Position numbers and translations under genes: made by a program. This document shows positions 6,379-14,484 of a DNA stretch of 52,054 bases, in pieces (position 1 is the first letter of the stretch; each line of letters begins with the position of its first letter). The notes under the pieces were generated by a model. The model was not told the origin of the DNA, made no database searches, and saw only the letters and a list, made by a program, of their open reading frames with translations. The stretch spans positions 1 to 52,054 of the forward strand of contig CAIXLI010000175.1 in assembly GCA_903920205.1 (NCBI GenBank). The letters are read 5' to 3'. The DNA comes from an uncultured Pseudomonadota bacterium (lineage in GTDB: Bacteria; Pseudomonadota; Alphaproteobacteria; UBA9219).

Positions 6379-6771
6379 CTACTTCATCGCGGCTAGTTGT
6401 TCTCGAAGCCAAATTCTGGCTTCCATCTTTGTTCCGTCGGCAAGGCGCACGTAATAGGGAAGCCCTGTCACCGACGACTGACTAGCAATGGCGTTGATAA
6501 AATCTTCTGCCGTGTGAATCTGGTCGCTAAAATTCTTGAGCTTTTCTCGAAGATGAGCGCTGGCTTCTTCTCCGGTATAGGTAACACCGTTACGGATAAA
6601 CACAAGATCGGAGGCGCTTATTCTATTAAGCAAAGCAAGAATTTTATAATGTTCGCTTTGTTGATCGGCATGAGCGTGCGTTTGGCACGCAAAAGATACC
6701 GCCATTAGAGCCGTCATAAGCAGGATACGAAACAGAAACCTATTCCTGAACGTCGCATAAGGCACAGACAT
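6379..6771 (-). CDS. DUF5329-type exported protein
   Basis: This 130-residue protein has a signal peptide (about 1-36, ending HAHAD). The mature domain fits DUF5329: a helix, then DLVFIRNGVTYTGEEASAHL, then HTAEDFINAIAS and a final MEARIWLREQL. The function of the family is unknown. GGGAGAAAAAT precedes the ATG. It lies 11 bases downstream of the phospholipase D-like lipoprotein gene, so the two almost certainly form an operon, which would start at the shared promoter region containing operator copy 4. Confidence 0.8.
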   Translation of the reverse strand: MSVPYATFRNRFLFRILLMTALMAVSFACQTHAHADQQSEHYKILALLNRISASDLVFIRNGVTYTGEEASAHLREKLKNFSDQIHTAEDFINAIASQSSVTGLPYYVRLADGTKMEARIWLREQLAAMK

Positions 6772-6782
6772 ATTTTTCTCCC

Positions 6783-8381
6783 TTACAATTCAGTGTCGAT
6801 TGGAAGAATGGAAAAAAGACTGTCTATAACATTTCTCCAAAATCCTGCATGCGGGTTGAAGTCATAATAAACAGTTTTGCCGTCCTCTTTGGTCATCCAG
6901 AGCATATCTCCCGCCTGAATGTCAGGGCGATCGGCGATCGGAACCGTGTCGGCAATAATAACGCGATAGCTGGATTCTGGCGCGGTTACTTCCGCAAACA
7001 ATCGCGCAATATTGGCGCAAAGTTTGAGGCTATGAATAACCAACACCTGTTCCGTGTTTTGTTGCTCCGATCTCGGGTCAAGGTTGAACGAGCCAATCAC
7101 AAGGTCCCGCCGATCAATCATATAGATTTTCGAGTGCAGTCCGTTTTGAGAGGATGGCTTAAACATGCTTTTGACGGAATGCAGCGGCTGTATGGATTTG
7201 ATCTCATAAAGTTTGACGCCGCCTTCGACCAAGGCCTTTCGATAATGGCTGTATCCTGCCTGAGCAGGGACCATATCGGTTGAGGCAAGGGAATTTGTTA
7301 CGATACGAACGGCAACACCGCGAGCCACTAAAGCCTTAAGTTCATCTACCCCGCTATCAAGCGGCACAAAATAAGGCGTAAAAACGATAAACTCGTGTTG
7401 CGCTTGCCCCACCAACGCATCAATGCGAAGGCTGGGGGCGCTAACGGCGGCATCGCTTGGCAAATTGATTTTGCCGGGGCTGTCCGAGGCCAGTTCGGCG
7501 CGCGCCCAAATAAGCGGCACATCGCCCTTTTTGACCTCGCGCGGAAGGGGGATCTTGTTGAGCTGTTCCCCGATTGAGGATTGTGCCGTCTCTTCCCAGT
7601 AAGCGCGCCTGTCGTCACGCAGTTTGACAATAGTTTGCGCGTTCGGCGGCGGCAGATTCAGCGTAAGGATGGGAAAGGATTCGTCGCTGTTCCAATAGAC
7701 ATCGAAATTATTCGAGATTTGGCGCGTGATGGGGCCGCTGCTAAGAACGTCGATATCACGAAAATCCATGACCTTGCTGGCCTCGAAATATTCATCGCCG
7801 AGGTTCCGCCCGCCCATAATGGCGATCTGGTTATCAACGATAATTGCTTTGTTATGCATGCGTCGCGTAAACTGGTGCATGTCGAAAAAGACGTTGCCGA
7901 TATGCGCAAAAAAAGATTCGTCCCGCGTCGAGTAAGGATTAAAAACCCTGATTTCTATATTGGGGTGTTCGTTCAAAGAAACAGCGCCAGCTTCGAAATC
8001 GTCAAGATTCCAGTCGTCCAACAGCATCCGCACGCGCACGCCCCGATCTGCAGCACGCGAGACCGCTTCCAGCAAAAGTTTGCCGGTCGTGTCGTCGCTG
8101 GTGCTGAAATATTGCATGTCGATGCTTCGCTGGCTTGCCTCCATCAGAGCAATGCGCATCATCATGGCTTCGGGGCCTGTTGGCAGAATGTGAAAACCGG
8201 ATTTACCGGGATGCCGCGTCGCGGCTTGCCCATAGGCTTGCCCAAGCAGCGTCCCCGATGTGTCGGTCACAGCGTATGTGGCGACACGCGGGTAATAGGA
8301 CGCGGGCAGACGTGCGGCGCACCCCGTTAACAAAACTAAAAGGGCAAGCCCACCACAGTATCGGTGCAGCGAGCGAGACAT
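6783..8381 (-). CDS. phospholipase D-like lipoprotein (cardiolipin synthase-type)
   Basis: This 532-residue protein has a lipoprotein signal with lipobox LLTGC, followed by two phospholipase D domains. Both HxK motifs are present: HNKAIIVDN (His about 176) and HSKIYMIDRR (His about 416), each followed by the expected Gly/Ser and Asn (GGRNLGDEY; GSFNLDPRSE). PLD enzymes of this layout carry out phosphatidyl transfer or phosphodiester hydrolysis. Cardiolipin synthase C-like activity is one option, but the lipid anchor would put the active site in the periplasm. GAGGAAAT precedes the start. It is the first gene of an operon with DUF5329, with operator copy 4 centred 87 bases before the ATG. Confidence 0.85.
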   Translation of the reverse strand: MSRSLHRYCGGLALLVLLTGCAARLPASYYPRVATYAVTDTSGTLLGQAYGQAATRHPGKSGFHILPTGPEAMMMRIALMEASQRSIDMQYFSTSDDTTGKLLLEAVSRAADRGVRVRMLLDDWNLDDFEAGAVSLNEHPNIEIRVFNPYSTRDESFFAHIGNVFFDMHQFTRRMHNKAIIVDNQIAIMGGRNLGDEYFEASKVMDFRDIDVLSSGPITRQISNNFDVYWNSDESFPILTLNLPPPNAQTIVKLRDDRRAYWEETAQSSIGEQLNKIPLPREVKKGDVPLIWARAELASDSPGKINLPSDAAVSAPSLRIDALVGQAQHEFIVFTPYFVPLDSGVDELKALVARGVAVRIVTNSLASTDMVPAQAGYSHYRKALVEGGVKLYEIKSIQPLHSVKSMFKPSSQNGLHSKIYMIDRRDLVIGSFNLDPRSEQQNTEQVLVIHSLKLCANIARLFAEVTAPESSYRVIIADTVPIADRPDIQAGDMLWMTKEDGKTVYYDFNPHAGFWRNVIDSLFSILPIDTEL

Positions 8382-8461
8382 ATTTCCTCAATTCATTTTT
8401 TTATTCATCGCGGCGTGTGGGAACTTTGACGATTTAGTATCAAGGGTGTGAAGCAAGCCTT

Positions 8462-8475
8462 TTGATCAATGTCAA
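8462..8475. promoter_or_regulatory. FNR-type operator, copy 4
   Basis: Seen directly: TTGATCAATGTCAA, the reverse complement of TTGACATTGATCAA, in extended form CCTTTTGATCAATGTCAAAAGG. It lies between the divergent PLD lipoprotein and SYLF genes. Toward SYLF a TACGAC hexamer begins 22 bases after the site. Toward the PLD gene GATACTAA lies at the matching position. Confidence 0.78.
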
Positions 8476-8578
8476 AAGGCACACGCAAATACGGCGTACG
8501 ACTATCATAGTAGAAATTCATATTGCCTTCCTTCTTTTGAAGGATGTCGAAGATCGTCACCAACACATGGAGCAGATC

Positions 8579-9142
8579 ATGAGAAACTTACGGGCTTTCC
8601 TTTTGACGCTTGCCGTTGGAGCGCTTGCCTCTTTAGTTTGGGGTGCGTTTGGTAGCGCCTGCGCTGCGTCTCCTGAAGATTTGAACAAAGACGCCGATCA
8701 GGCTTTGCGTATGCTTGTGACGACAAATCCTGCCGCTGCGGCGCTTGCAAGGGATGCAAAGGCCGCGCTAATTTTTCCGAACATCGTCAAAGCCGGACTT
8801 ATCTTCGGCGGAGCCTATGGCGAGGGCGTTTTGAAGCAAGGGCCGAGAATAGACGGGTACTATAACTCCGTCACGGCCTCTTGGGGGTTACAGGCGGGTG
8901 CACAGTCATACGGTTATGTCGTCTTTTTGATGAACGACAAGGCGCTGCATTACATTCATAAAACGCATGGCTGGGAAATCGGCACGGGGCCAACGGTTGT
9001 GGTTGTGAATGAAGGCGTCGCCAAAAATCTTTCTTCGACAACCATGAAAAAGGACGCCTACGCCTTTATCTTCGATCAGCAAGGGCTGATGGCAAGCCTT
9101 AGCATTGAGGGAACGAAGATTTCGCACATCAAGAATCCGTAA
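8579..9142 (+). CDS. SYLF (YSC84-like) domain exported protein
   Basis: This 187-residue protein has a signal peptide (about 1-31, ending GSACAAS) and a SYLF domain covering the rest. Diagnostic stretches are AKAALIFPNIVKAGLIFGG, YGEGVL and AGAQSYGYVVFLMN. SYLF domains bind phosphoinositides in eukaryotes, and bacterial exported forms are thought to associate with membrane lipid. I choose the ATG at 8579 (GGAG six bases before it). An in-frame ATG at 8567 is possible. Operator copy 4 is centred 110 bases upstream. It is followed by the DUF3309 and Thivi_2564-type genes on the same strand, which may be co-transcribed. Confidence 0.85.
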   Translation: MRNLRAFLLTLAVGALASLVWGAFGSACAASPEDLNKDADQALRMLVTTNPAAAALARDAKAALIFPNIVKAGLIFGGAYGEGVLKQGPRIDGYYNSVTASWGLQAGAQSYGYVVFLMNDKALHYIHKTHGWEIGTGPTVVVVNEGVAKNLSSTTMKKDAYAFIFDQQGLMASLSIEGTKISHIKNP

Positions 9143-9178
9143 ATCCCGACGCGGCAACATTTTTGAGAGGAACCAGTC

Positions 9179-9337
9179 ATGTCTTTAGGAACAATTCTTT
9201 TGGTCGTCCTTATCGTCCTATTGATAGGCGGCTTGCCCACATGGCCCCATAGCAGAAACTGGGGCTATTACCCTTCGGCGGGACTGGGGACGGTTCTGGT
9301 TATTGTCCTTATCCTCATGCTTTTGGGGAGACTGTAG
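9179..9337 (+). CDS. DUF3309-type small membrane protein
   Basis: This 52-residue protein is below the length limit of the ORF track. It reads MSLGTILLVVLIVLLIGGLP, then a WPHSRNWGYYPS linker, then a second hydrophobic helix ending LMLLGRL. This two-helix pattern with a central Trp-Pro-His...Trp-Gly-Tyr-Tyr-Pro motif is typical of DUF3309. GAGAGGAACC precedes the ATG. It lies 36 bases after the SYLF gene and 40 before the next small membrane protein gene, so these three genes look like one unit. Function is unknown; such genes are often found in stress islands. Confidence 0.82.
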   Translation: MSLGTILLVVLIVLLIGGLPTWPHSRNWGYYPSAGLGTVLVIVLILMLLGRL

Positions 9338-9377
9338 GTTTTTTTGAATTTCTTCCCGCTTAGAGGGGTGTTTTCCT

Positions 9378-9569
9378 ATGCCGCTTATTAATATCGTCAT
9401 CGCTTTGATCGTCATCGGCGTGTTGCTGTGGCTTGTGAACACATATATTCCGATGGATGGGAAGATTAAAAGCATCCTTAACGCCATCGTCGTCATTGTC
9501 GTGGTGGTGTGGCTGCTGCAGGCATTCGGGCTTCTGGGCGCCGTCAACGGCATTCATATCGCGCACTGA
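9378..9569 (+). CDS. Thivi_2564-type small membrane protein
   Basis: This 63-residue protein has two transmembrane helices separated by a short loop: MPLINIVIALIVIGVLLWLV, then NTYIPMDGKIKSILN, then a Val-rich helix. The loop NTYIPMDGKIK is the conserved core of the family annotated as Thivi_2564 membrane proteins. No biochemical role is known. It is on the same strand as the SYLF and DUF3309 genes with a short gap, and probably belongs to the operon led by SYLF. Confidence 0.8.
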   Translation: MPLINIVIALIVIGVLLWLVNTYIPMDGKIKSILNAIVVIVVVVWLLQAFGLLGAVNGIHIAH

Positions 9570-9635
9570 TACGAAGGACGGGATTGTTCGCGCTTAATGT
9601 AATCCCTTGCGGAATCTTGGGAAGTGGGGCGCAGA

Positions 9636-10253
9636 ATGAAACAAGCTTTGGGCGTAGGCCTGATCTTTCTCATTGCCGCGCTAGCTTATGTCTCTTTGTC
9701 ATACAATCATCATATGAAAGAGCAATTGTTGGCATGCAATCCTCAGGCGCAGACGAGAATATTTTCGAATGTTATTCAGGGCGACTCCCCGCAACAACAC
9801 ACCCTATCGAAGCCGCCCGTTCTTGCGCAGTGTATCGTGTGGGCGTCAAGCTCTTACGATGTGCCGACAGAGGTTATGCTCGGTATTATGTATGTTGAAG
9901 GGGGCCGCGTCGGACAAGAGGTAGGCCCCAATACCAACGGCACCTACGATCTTGGCCTTATGCAGGTCAACAGTCTTTGGGTGCCGCAACTTGTCCGGCT
10001 TTGGCATGTGGATTACGCAACCGCTTATAAAAGCGTGCGTGACGGCGGTTGCGAGAATGTCTATGTCGGCGCGTGGATTTTGAAACAAAGCATCGCCGCC
10101 GCAGGAAGTCTTTATCAAGGCATCGCCTATTATCACTCGGCAACGCGCGGGCTTGGCGAGGATTATGCCGAAAAAGTTGTCGTCACCATGCAGCAAAAAG
10201 GCCTTTCTTTTCCGACCGAGAATCCTGCGGGCGCTCTATCAAGGTATCCTTGA
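9636..10253 (+). CDS. lytic transglycosylase (SLT/IagB-VirB1 type)
   Basis: This is a 205-residue protein with an N-terminal hydrophobic segment (about 4-24) that acts as signal or anchor, followed by a goose-lysozyme/SLT-like domain (about 65-190). Diagnostic parts are PTEVMLGIMYVEGG, which contains the catalytic Glu, and then YDLGLMQVNS, YVGAWILKQS and IAYYHS. These enzymes cleave the peptidoglycan glycan chain and often serve secretion or pilus machines. It converges on the TadG gene 31 bases away. The ORF track starts at a GTG at 9624; the ATG at 9636 gives a better signal sequence. Confidence 0.83.
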   Translation: MKQALGVGLIFLIAALAYVSLSYNHHMKEQLLACNPQAQTRIFSNVIQGDSPQQHTLSKPPVLAQCIVWASSSYDVPTEVMLGIMYVEGGRVGQEVGPNTNGTYDLGLMQVNSLWVPQLVRLWHVDYATAYKSVRDGGCENVYVGAWILKQSIAAAGSLYQGIAYYHSATRGLGEDYAEKVVVTMQQKGLSFPTENPAGALSRYP

Positions 10254-10283
10254 CTCGCATAGATAGGCGCGCGCAGCTATCCC

Positions 10284-11957
10284 TTATTGGCTCACCCGCA
10301 AATTCGACAGGGAATCGCCGATCGTGTCAAAGATGCTCTGCAAATCTGATGTTGAGGGCGAGATGAAGGCGTAATTCGCCGATGTCGCACAGTTTCGCAG
10401 CAGCGTTGTATTAATCCCGCTCGCCCCCAACCCGATCGTATAGATATAGATGCCTTGCGCCTTCATCGCTGTGCAAAGCGCCAGGGTCTTGTTGTCGAGT
10501 CTGGTCACCGCCGAGCTTGAGCTCGTCGAGCCGGTTCTGCCGCTGCCCAAAAACCAATAGGAGCCATGCGATCCATTATCGATCGTGTTGTCGCCATCGG
10601 TCAAAAGCACGACCGCCTTGGCCATACCTTGCGTGTTGTAAGCCAAAGGAAGTCCGTTGGTGCTCATAGTGCCGCCCCACAGCCCTTGCCAACGCGGCGA
10701 CAGCAGATGCCATCCCCACTCCAAGCCCTGATTGACCTCCGTGTTGCCCTGCGCCGTCATCGCGGTGATGGCGGTTAGTAGAGTTGTCGAGGTGTTGGTC
10801 ATTGTCGTTATTTGCTGCGGGCAATTCAAATTCGGCCCCTGATCGACCGTGTTAAGCGGCGAGGCATAGGCATATCCCGCCGAGGAACAGGTTGTGGTCG
10901 AATTTGTCGTGCAACTCTGCACCACCGTGCATGTAGGCGCTATAAGAGTACAGGTATGGCTTCCACTTGTCGAACATGTGGGAGAAACATGGACGCAGGT
11001 GCCATTTTTGCACCGATTGTAAGTGGTTACACACTGATTATATGCAGGAAACTTCCATTCGTTATTATTAGAGTTATTGATCCCATCGGTATTCAAGTTA
11101 TCGCTGGTCCAATAATATTTTCCGAATAACGTACTGGCGGTGCCCGAGGATGGCGGATCGTCTGTAATGTCTTCGCCGCTCAGCCGCGCATCGACGCATC
11201 CACCCCAATCGCTGCCATTATTTCCCCAGTCCAGCGTAGCCGTCGTATCCGTCGTTCCGTCATAAACATAGTCGGGGTCGATCCATGACGTGTGCGATGT
11301 GCCGATATTGACGGTTTGCGAAAACGGCACGATGCCAACCCATAACTTTCCGTTGGTCGACGTGGTCGCACCCCCAAACAAGGTGTTAACAAGCGTGGTC
11401 GACGCGTTTTTTAGCGCTTGAATTTTGCTGATGGTGCCACCGGCGGATTGGGTCATTGATCCCGTGTTATCCAGCACAAAAACAAGCTCAAGCCCTGTTA
11501 CCGCGCGCGAAATTTGTGAATTGGCGGTTACGGTCATGCTGCTGACGCCGACCACCCCCATGAACGTCGTTGGCACAGTCGCCGTCGCCGACAGCGTGAA
11601 AACCGTGTTCGTGCTATTCGCCGTTACCGAAGGAGAATTCGTCGACAACGAGGCGCCCATATAACAGGTGGCGTTAGCCCCGGTGCCGCAGCCGAAGTCG
11701 GCCTTAAGATATTTCACAGCCTCGGCGTTAAGGCTTGTCGTGCTGACCGTCGAACCCGCCGCTAGCCCCGCCGCGTCAAGCGAGAATTGTAGTTTCGACT
11801 GCACCATTTGCATCCGTCCGACATCGATGGCAAGGCCGGCGAACCCGGTCATGACAATCATCGACAACCCCATCAACGGCAAGGTCATGCCGGATTCCGA
11901 ACGCGCGAATAACCTGATCTTGGCAAGCAAACCCGCTTTCAGGGACATGAACGACAT
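10284..11957 (-). CDS. TadG-like protein with VWA domain
   Basis: This 557-residue protein begins with a Tad-type N-terminal helix (MTLPLMGLSMIVMTGFAGLA, then IDVGRMQMVQSKLQ) and has a von Willebrand A domain from about residue 150. The MIDAS metal site is visible as FVLDNTGSM, and LLTDGDN supplies the later Asp. A Cys/Thr/Ser-rich insertion (nine Cys between about residues 310 and 380) sits inside the VWA domain. TadG-like pseudopilin-related proteins sit at the cell surface and support Flp/Tad pili or adhesion. AAGGAGAACCCT precedes the ATG. Two TadE-like genes lie upstream on the same strand. No tadABC or cpa genes are present in the window. Confidence 0.85.
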   Translation of the reverse strand: MSFMSLKAGLLAKIRLFARSESGMTLPLMGLSMIVMTGFAGLAIDVGRMQMVQSKLQFSLDAAGLAAGSTVSTTSLNAEAVKYLKADFGCGTGANATCYMGASLSTNSPSVTANSTNTVFTLSATATVPTTFMGVVGVSSMTVTANSQISRAVTGLELVFVLDNTGSMTQSAGGTISKIQALKNASTTLVNTLFGGATTSTNGKLWVGIVPFSQTVNIGTSHTSWIDPDYVYDGTTDTTATLDWGNNGSDWGGCVDARLSGEDITDDPPSSGTASTLFGKYYWTSDNLNTDGINNSNNNEWKFPAYNQCVTTYNRCKNGTCVHVSPTCSTSGSHTCTLIAPTCTVVQSCTTNSTTTCSSAGYAYASPLNTVDQGPNLNCPQQITTMTNTSTTLLTAITAMTAQGNTEVNQGLEWGWHLLSPRWQGLWGGTMSTNGLPLAYNTQGMAKAVVLLTDGDNTIDNGSHGSYWFLGSGRTGSTSSSSAVTRLDNKTLALCTAMKAQGIYIYTIGLGASGINTTLLRNCATSANYAFISPSTSDLQSIFDTIGDSLSNLRVSQ

Positions 11958-11967
11958 AGGGTTCTCC

Positions 11968-12591
11968 TTAAGTTGGCTTCTTGGTCAGCGGGCTGAGGCG
12001 CGGCTTATAGACGGCGACACGATAAAGCGTTTGGGCAAGAAATTGATCGACAAACAAAGGCGTGAACCGGTAGGAAACTTCGGCAATAATTACGTTGTCG
12101 CCGTTATTCAGCGTCAAACCGTTAGGCAGCGTCGCCGTCCCCCCGCTGGAACAATCGGTGCTGCTCCCAGGCGAGCCGATTAGACTACCAACGCCGGATG
12201 TCGAAACAAGCCCTCCGCTGTATTGCCAACACACGATCGGGTTTTGCCCCGTTGGCTTGTAGACGGATGAAACGATGATGGTCAACCGCGAGGAGGTGTC
12301 CGATCCCGTCGTTGTGATCGTTGTGGGAAGGGGCTGCATAAGCTGCGCACCCGCCAAGACGATATCGGCGAGATTGGCCAGTGAGATCGTCTGATACTGC
12401 GTAACAATGTCGGTGATAGTATAAGCGATGCGATCCGTCTTTTCGCTGGCCAAGAAAAAATATGAGCCGTCCCCCACGCCAAGCAAAAGCGCCATCCAGA
12501 TCGGCAAAGTCAGCGCGAATTCCAACGCCGCAATGCCGCGACGCGCCCGATGCCGCCAAGACGCGAACCTTTTTTCAACCATAGGGCTCAT
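11968..12591 (-). CDS. TadE-like pilus assembly protein
   Basis: This protein of about 207 residues has the TadE signature: a basic leader, then RRGIAALEFALTLPIWMALL with the conserved Glu in the hydrophobic segment, followed by an extracytoplasmic Ser/Thr-rich domain with a few Cys. TadE proteins are minor pseudopilins of Flp/Tad pili. I choose the ATG at 12591 (MSPMVEK), which overlaps the previous stop by 17 bases; MVEK at 12582 is also possible. The ORF-track start at 12603 is less likely. It forms an operon with the TadE-like gene upstream and TadG downstream (10-base gap). Confidence 0.8.
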   Translation of the reverse strand: MSPMVEKRFASWRHRARRGIAALEFALTLPIWMALLLGVGDGSYFFLASEKTDRIAYTITDIVTQYQTISLANLADIVLAGAQLMQPLPTTITTTGSDTSSRLTIIVSSVYKPTGQNPIVCWQYSGGLVSTSGVGSLIGSPGSSTDCSSGGTATLPNGLTLNNGDNVIIAEVSYRFTPLFVDQFLAQTLYRVAVYKPRLSPLTKKPT

Positions 12592-13078
12592 TGCGCACCA
12601 CAATCGTTGATGTCAGCGTGACCACGCCATCGGTTCCCAGAATAGCGGACATAATCGGCGTAAAAAGTTTCCACGGATAGGAAAGGGTGTAAACGACGAT
12701 CTGCTGCTCTGTGCCGTATCCCGCCGTGCCTCCGCCTGCCGAGGCGCTTGAAAAACTGCCGTAACTCGCTTGCGTCATCGTGACTTGGGCCGGATCGATG
12801 AGCGCGCCATAGCTGGATAATTCATTGGTCACAACTTGGCTGACGGTCTGAGCCTGCGTTTGCCCTGTCGCGACGTAGCCAGTTTTAGCAAGGCGCGAGG
12901 CGTTATACGCCGCGTTTTCCATCAATTCCTGTGCGCCGATCATCATGGACACTTCCACGATCCCGAGCAACAACAAGAAAAAGGCAGGCGCAAGCAGCGC
13001 GAATTCGAGCGCAACGGTGCCACGACGCGTTGCATTGCAAGCGGGCGACTTCAAAACACAGGACAGCAATCTGGACAT
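12575..13078 (-). CDS. TadE-like pilus assembly protein
   Basis: This 167-residue protein has the TadE layout: the basic leader ACNATRRG followed by TVALEFALLAPAFFLLLLGI, with the conserved Glu one residue into the helix. The extracytoplasmic part is Ser/Ala/Gly-rich and ends with a predicted beta region (VVTLTSTIVVRN). It is the first gene of the TadE-TadE-TadG run. The 210 bases upstream (to 13288) contain its promoter region; I could not pick a confident -35/-10 pair there. Confidence 0.82.
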   Translation of the reverse strand: MSRLLSCVLKSPACNATRRGTVALEFALLAPAFFLLLLGIVEVSMMIGAQELMENAAYNASRLAKTGYVATGQTQAQTVSQVVTNELSSYGALIDPAQVTMTQASYGSFSSASAGGGTAGYGTEQQIVVYTLSYPWKLFTPIMSAILGTDGVVTLTSTIVVRNEPYG

Positions 13079-13288
13079 ACAAAACGCCCCTTAAAACCCA
13101 AGAATTTTCCGCAGAAACGCAGACGTATTCCCGAGGTTAAGTATCCCACCTTCGCCTTTACAGGTTGTTAAGTTTAGCGGTGATTTATGAAAATTTGAGA
13201 AAGTTCGAAAACAGAAACAGTTTCCGCGCTATCTGATAATTCTTTGTTTTATAATACACTATCTATGCCCGAGCAGGGCTTCGACATT

Positions 13289-14221
13289 TTATCCGGCTTC
13301 CTTCATGCGAAAATCATAGGCGCTTTCTTCTTCTTGTTCTGGCCCTTCGCCCTGCGTGATCGCCGCGCTGGTGGATTGTACGGCCTTGCGTCGCCCCGCC
13401 ACGATCACTTCGGCCATCAGCGAAATCAGCGCGCTGGACATGCCGAACAATTGCGTCGCTTCGTCGATCGACACGGCGGCGTCGGACGACACCAAAGGAT
13501 TGCGATAATGTTCTTTGATCTGCGCCAACATCTGAATCACGCGCTTGTCGGGACGTACGGCGCGGTCTTCTTCTTCCGTCATCGCGGCAAGCTTCTTGAT
13601 ATAGACCGAATAATTACGTTCCGCCTTCGCGGGCGCGGAGCCCGCAAAAAATTCGTAGTAGCCGCGCAGCGTCATTTCAACAGCGCGCAAGGTGTGGACG
13701 ACAGCCGCCGTGCCAAGGCCGAAGGCAAGAGCACGACCGGCCGAACAGAATTCGTTCTGAGCCGCGACGGGAATCGAGGGGCGCAGGTTTTCCGAAAAGA
13801 TTTCCTGGGCGTTTTCCGCAAGGTCATAGGTCGAATAAATGCCGCGCTTGCCCGCGACATAAGTCGGGGCGCGATTCAATTCCGCCGCCAGCGCATGTTC
13901 GAATTTTTCCACGAGGCCGCGCAGCATGGCAAGTTCATGCGTATCGATGCGATCTTCGCCGTCTTGGGTTTTCAATTGTTTGGTGGAGGGGTCGATGAAG
14001 TAGCGATTGAAGATAGCGCCGATTTTATTAAGAAGTTTTACCGCGTCGGATTTCGATGTGGAAAGCGTAATCGCGTCGCCTTTGATGAAACTGTCGAGCA
14101 TCGTCTGGGCTTCGCTGAGCGGCGAGAACATATCCGAGATGCGCGCGCCATTCTCTGTCCCGAACAAACCGTGGAGCTTGGCGCCCAGTTCGTAAAAACG
14201 ATAAGAGTTAAGTTGTTTCAT
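13289..14221 (-). CDS. hypothetical helical protein, HEPN/DUF4145-like C-terminal half
   Basis: This 310-residue cytosolic protein is rich in helices and charged residues, with no export signal or membrane segment. The C-terminal half contains VVHTLRAVEMTLRGYYEFF, then KEHYRNPLVSSDAAVSIDEA and a final helix. That order (a helix with Arg-Ala-x-Glu, then His-Tyr-Arg-Asn-Pro) resembles DUF4145/HEPN domains, some of which are RNases or nucleic-acid-binding modules in defence systems. The resemblance is weak. The long plus-strand ORF opposite (13244-14317) is its shadow. It is divergent from the ThyX-like gene, with a 263-base intergenic region. Confidence 0.6.
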   Translation of the reverse strand: MKQLNSYRFYELGAKLHGLFGTENGARISDMFSPLSEAQTMLDSFIKGDAITLSTSKSDAVKLLNKIGAIFNRYFIDPSTKQLKTQDGEDRIDTHELAMLRGLVEKFEHALAAELNRAPTYVAGKRGIYSTYDLAENAQEIFSENLRPSIPVAAQNEFCSAGRALAFGLGTAAVVHTLRAVEMTLRGYYEFFAGSAPAKAERNYSVYIKKLAAMTEEEDRAVRPDKRVIQMLAQIKEHYRNPLVSSDAAVSIDEATQLFGMSSALISLMAEVIVAGRRKAVQSTSAAITQGEGPEQEEESAYDFRMKEAG

Positions 14222-14484
14222 GGTTCAATCTTTTCCGTTTTTGCCCACGCCAAATTCGGCGGCAGAATTTTGTATAGTTCCCAATATCGGGTAATTTGTT
14301 GCTTATACAAGCAGTAAATTAGTTTCACGCTCATTTCGTTACGAAACCGCACCGGATTCGTCAATCGGTTATTATGGTTAACGCATAATGAGTTAGACGA
14401 CATTTCATTGCGCGAGAAAAACTCTTTGGAGAATCAGGGGCATCGCCCGATAATTCCAAAATCTTTTGACTTGGAAAGCGCCTC

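Noticed and set aside
13244-14317. 357-residue plus-strand ORF
   Set aside because: It lies antisense to the 310-residue minus-strand gene, has no ribosome site, and has the low-complexity composition of a shadow frame.
14374-14381. CtrA-type motif TTAACCAT upstream of the ThyX-like gene (also near 2054 and 34858)
   Set aside because: An 8-base motif occurs often by chance in 52 kb, and none of the copies has the paired TTAA-N7-TTAA arrangement.
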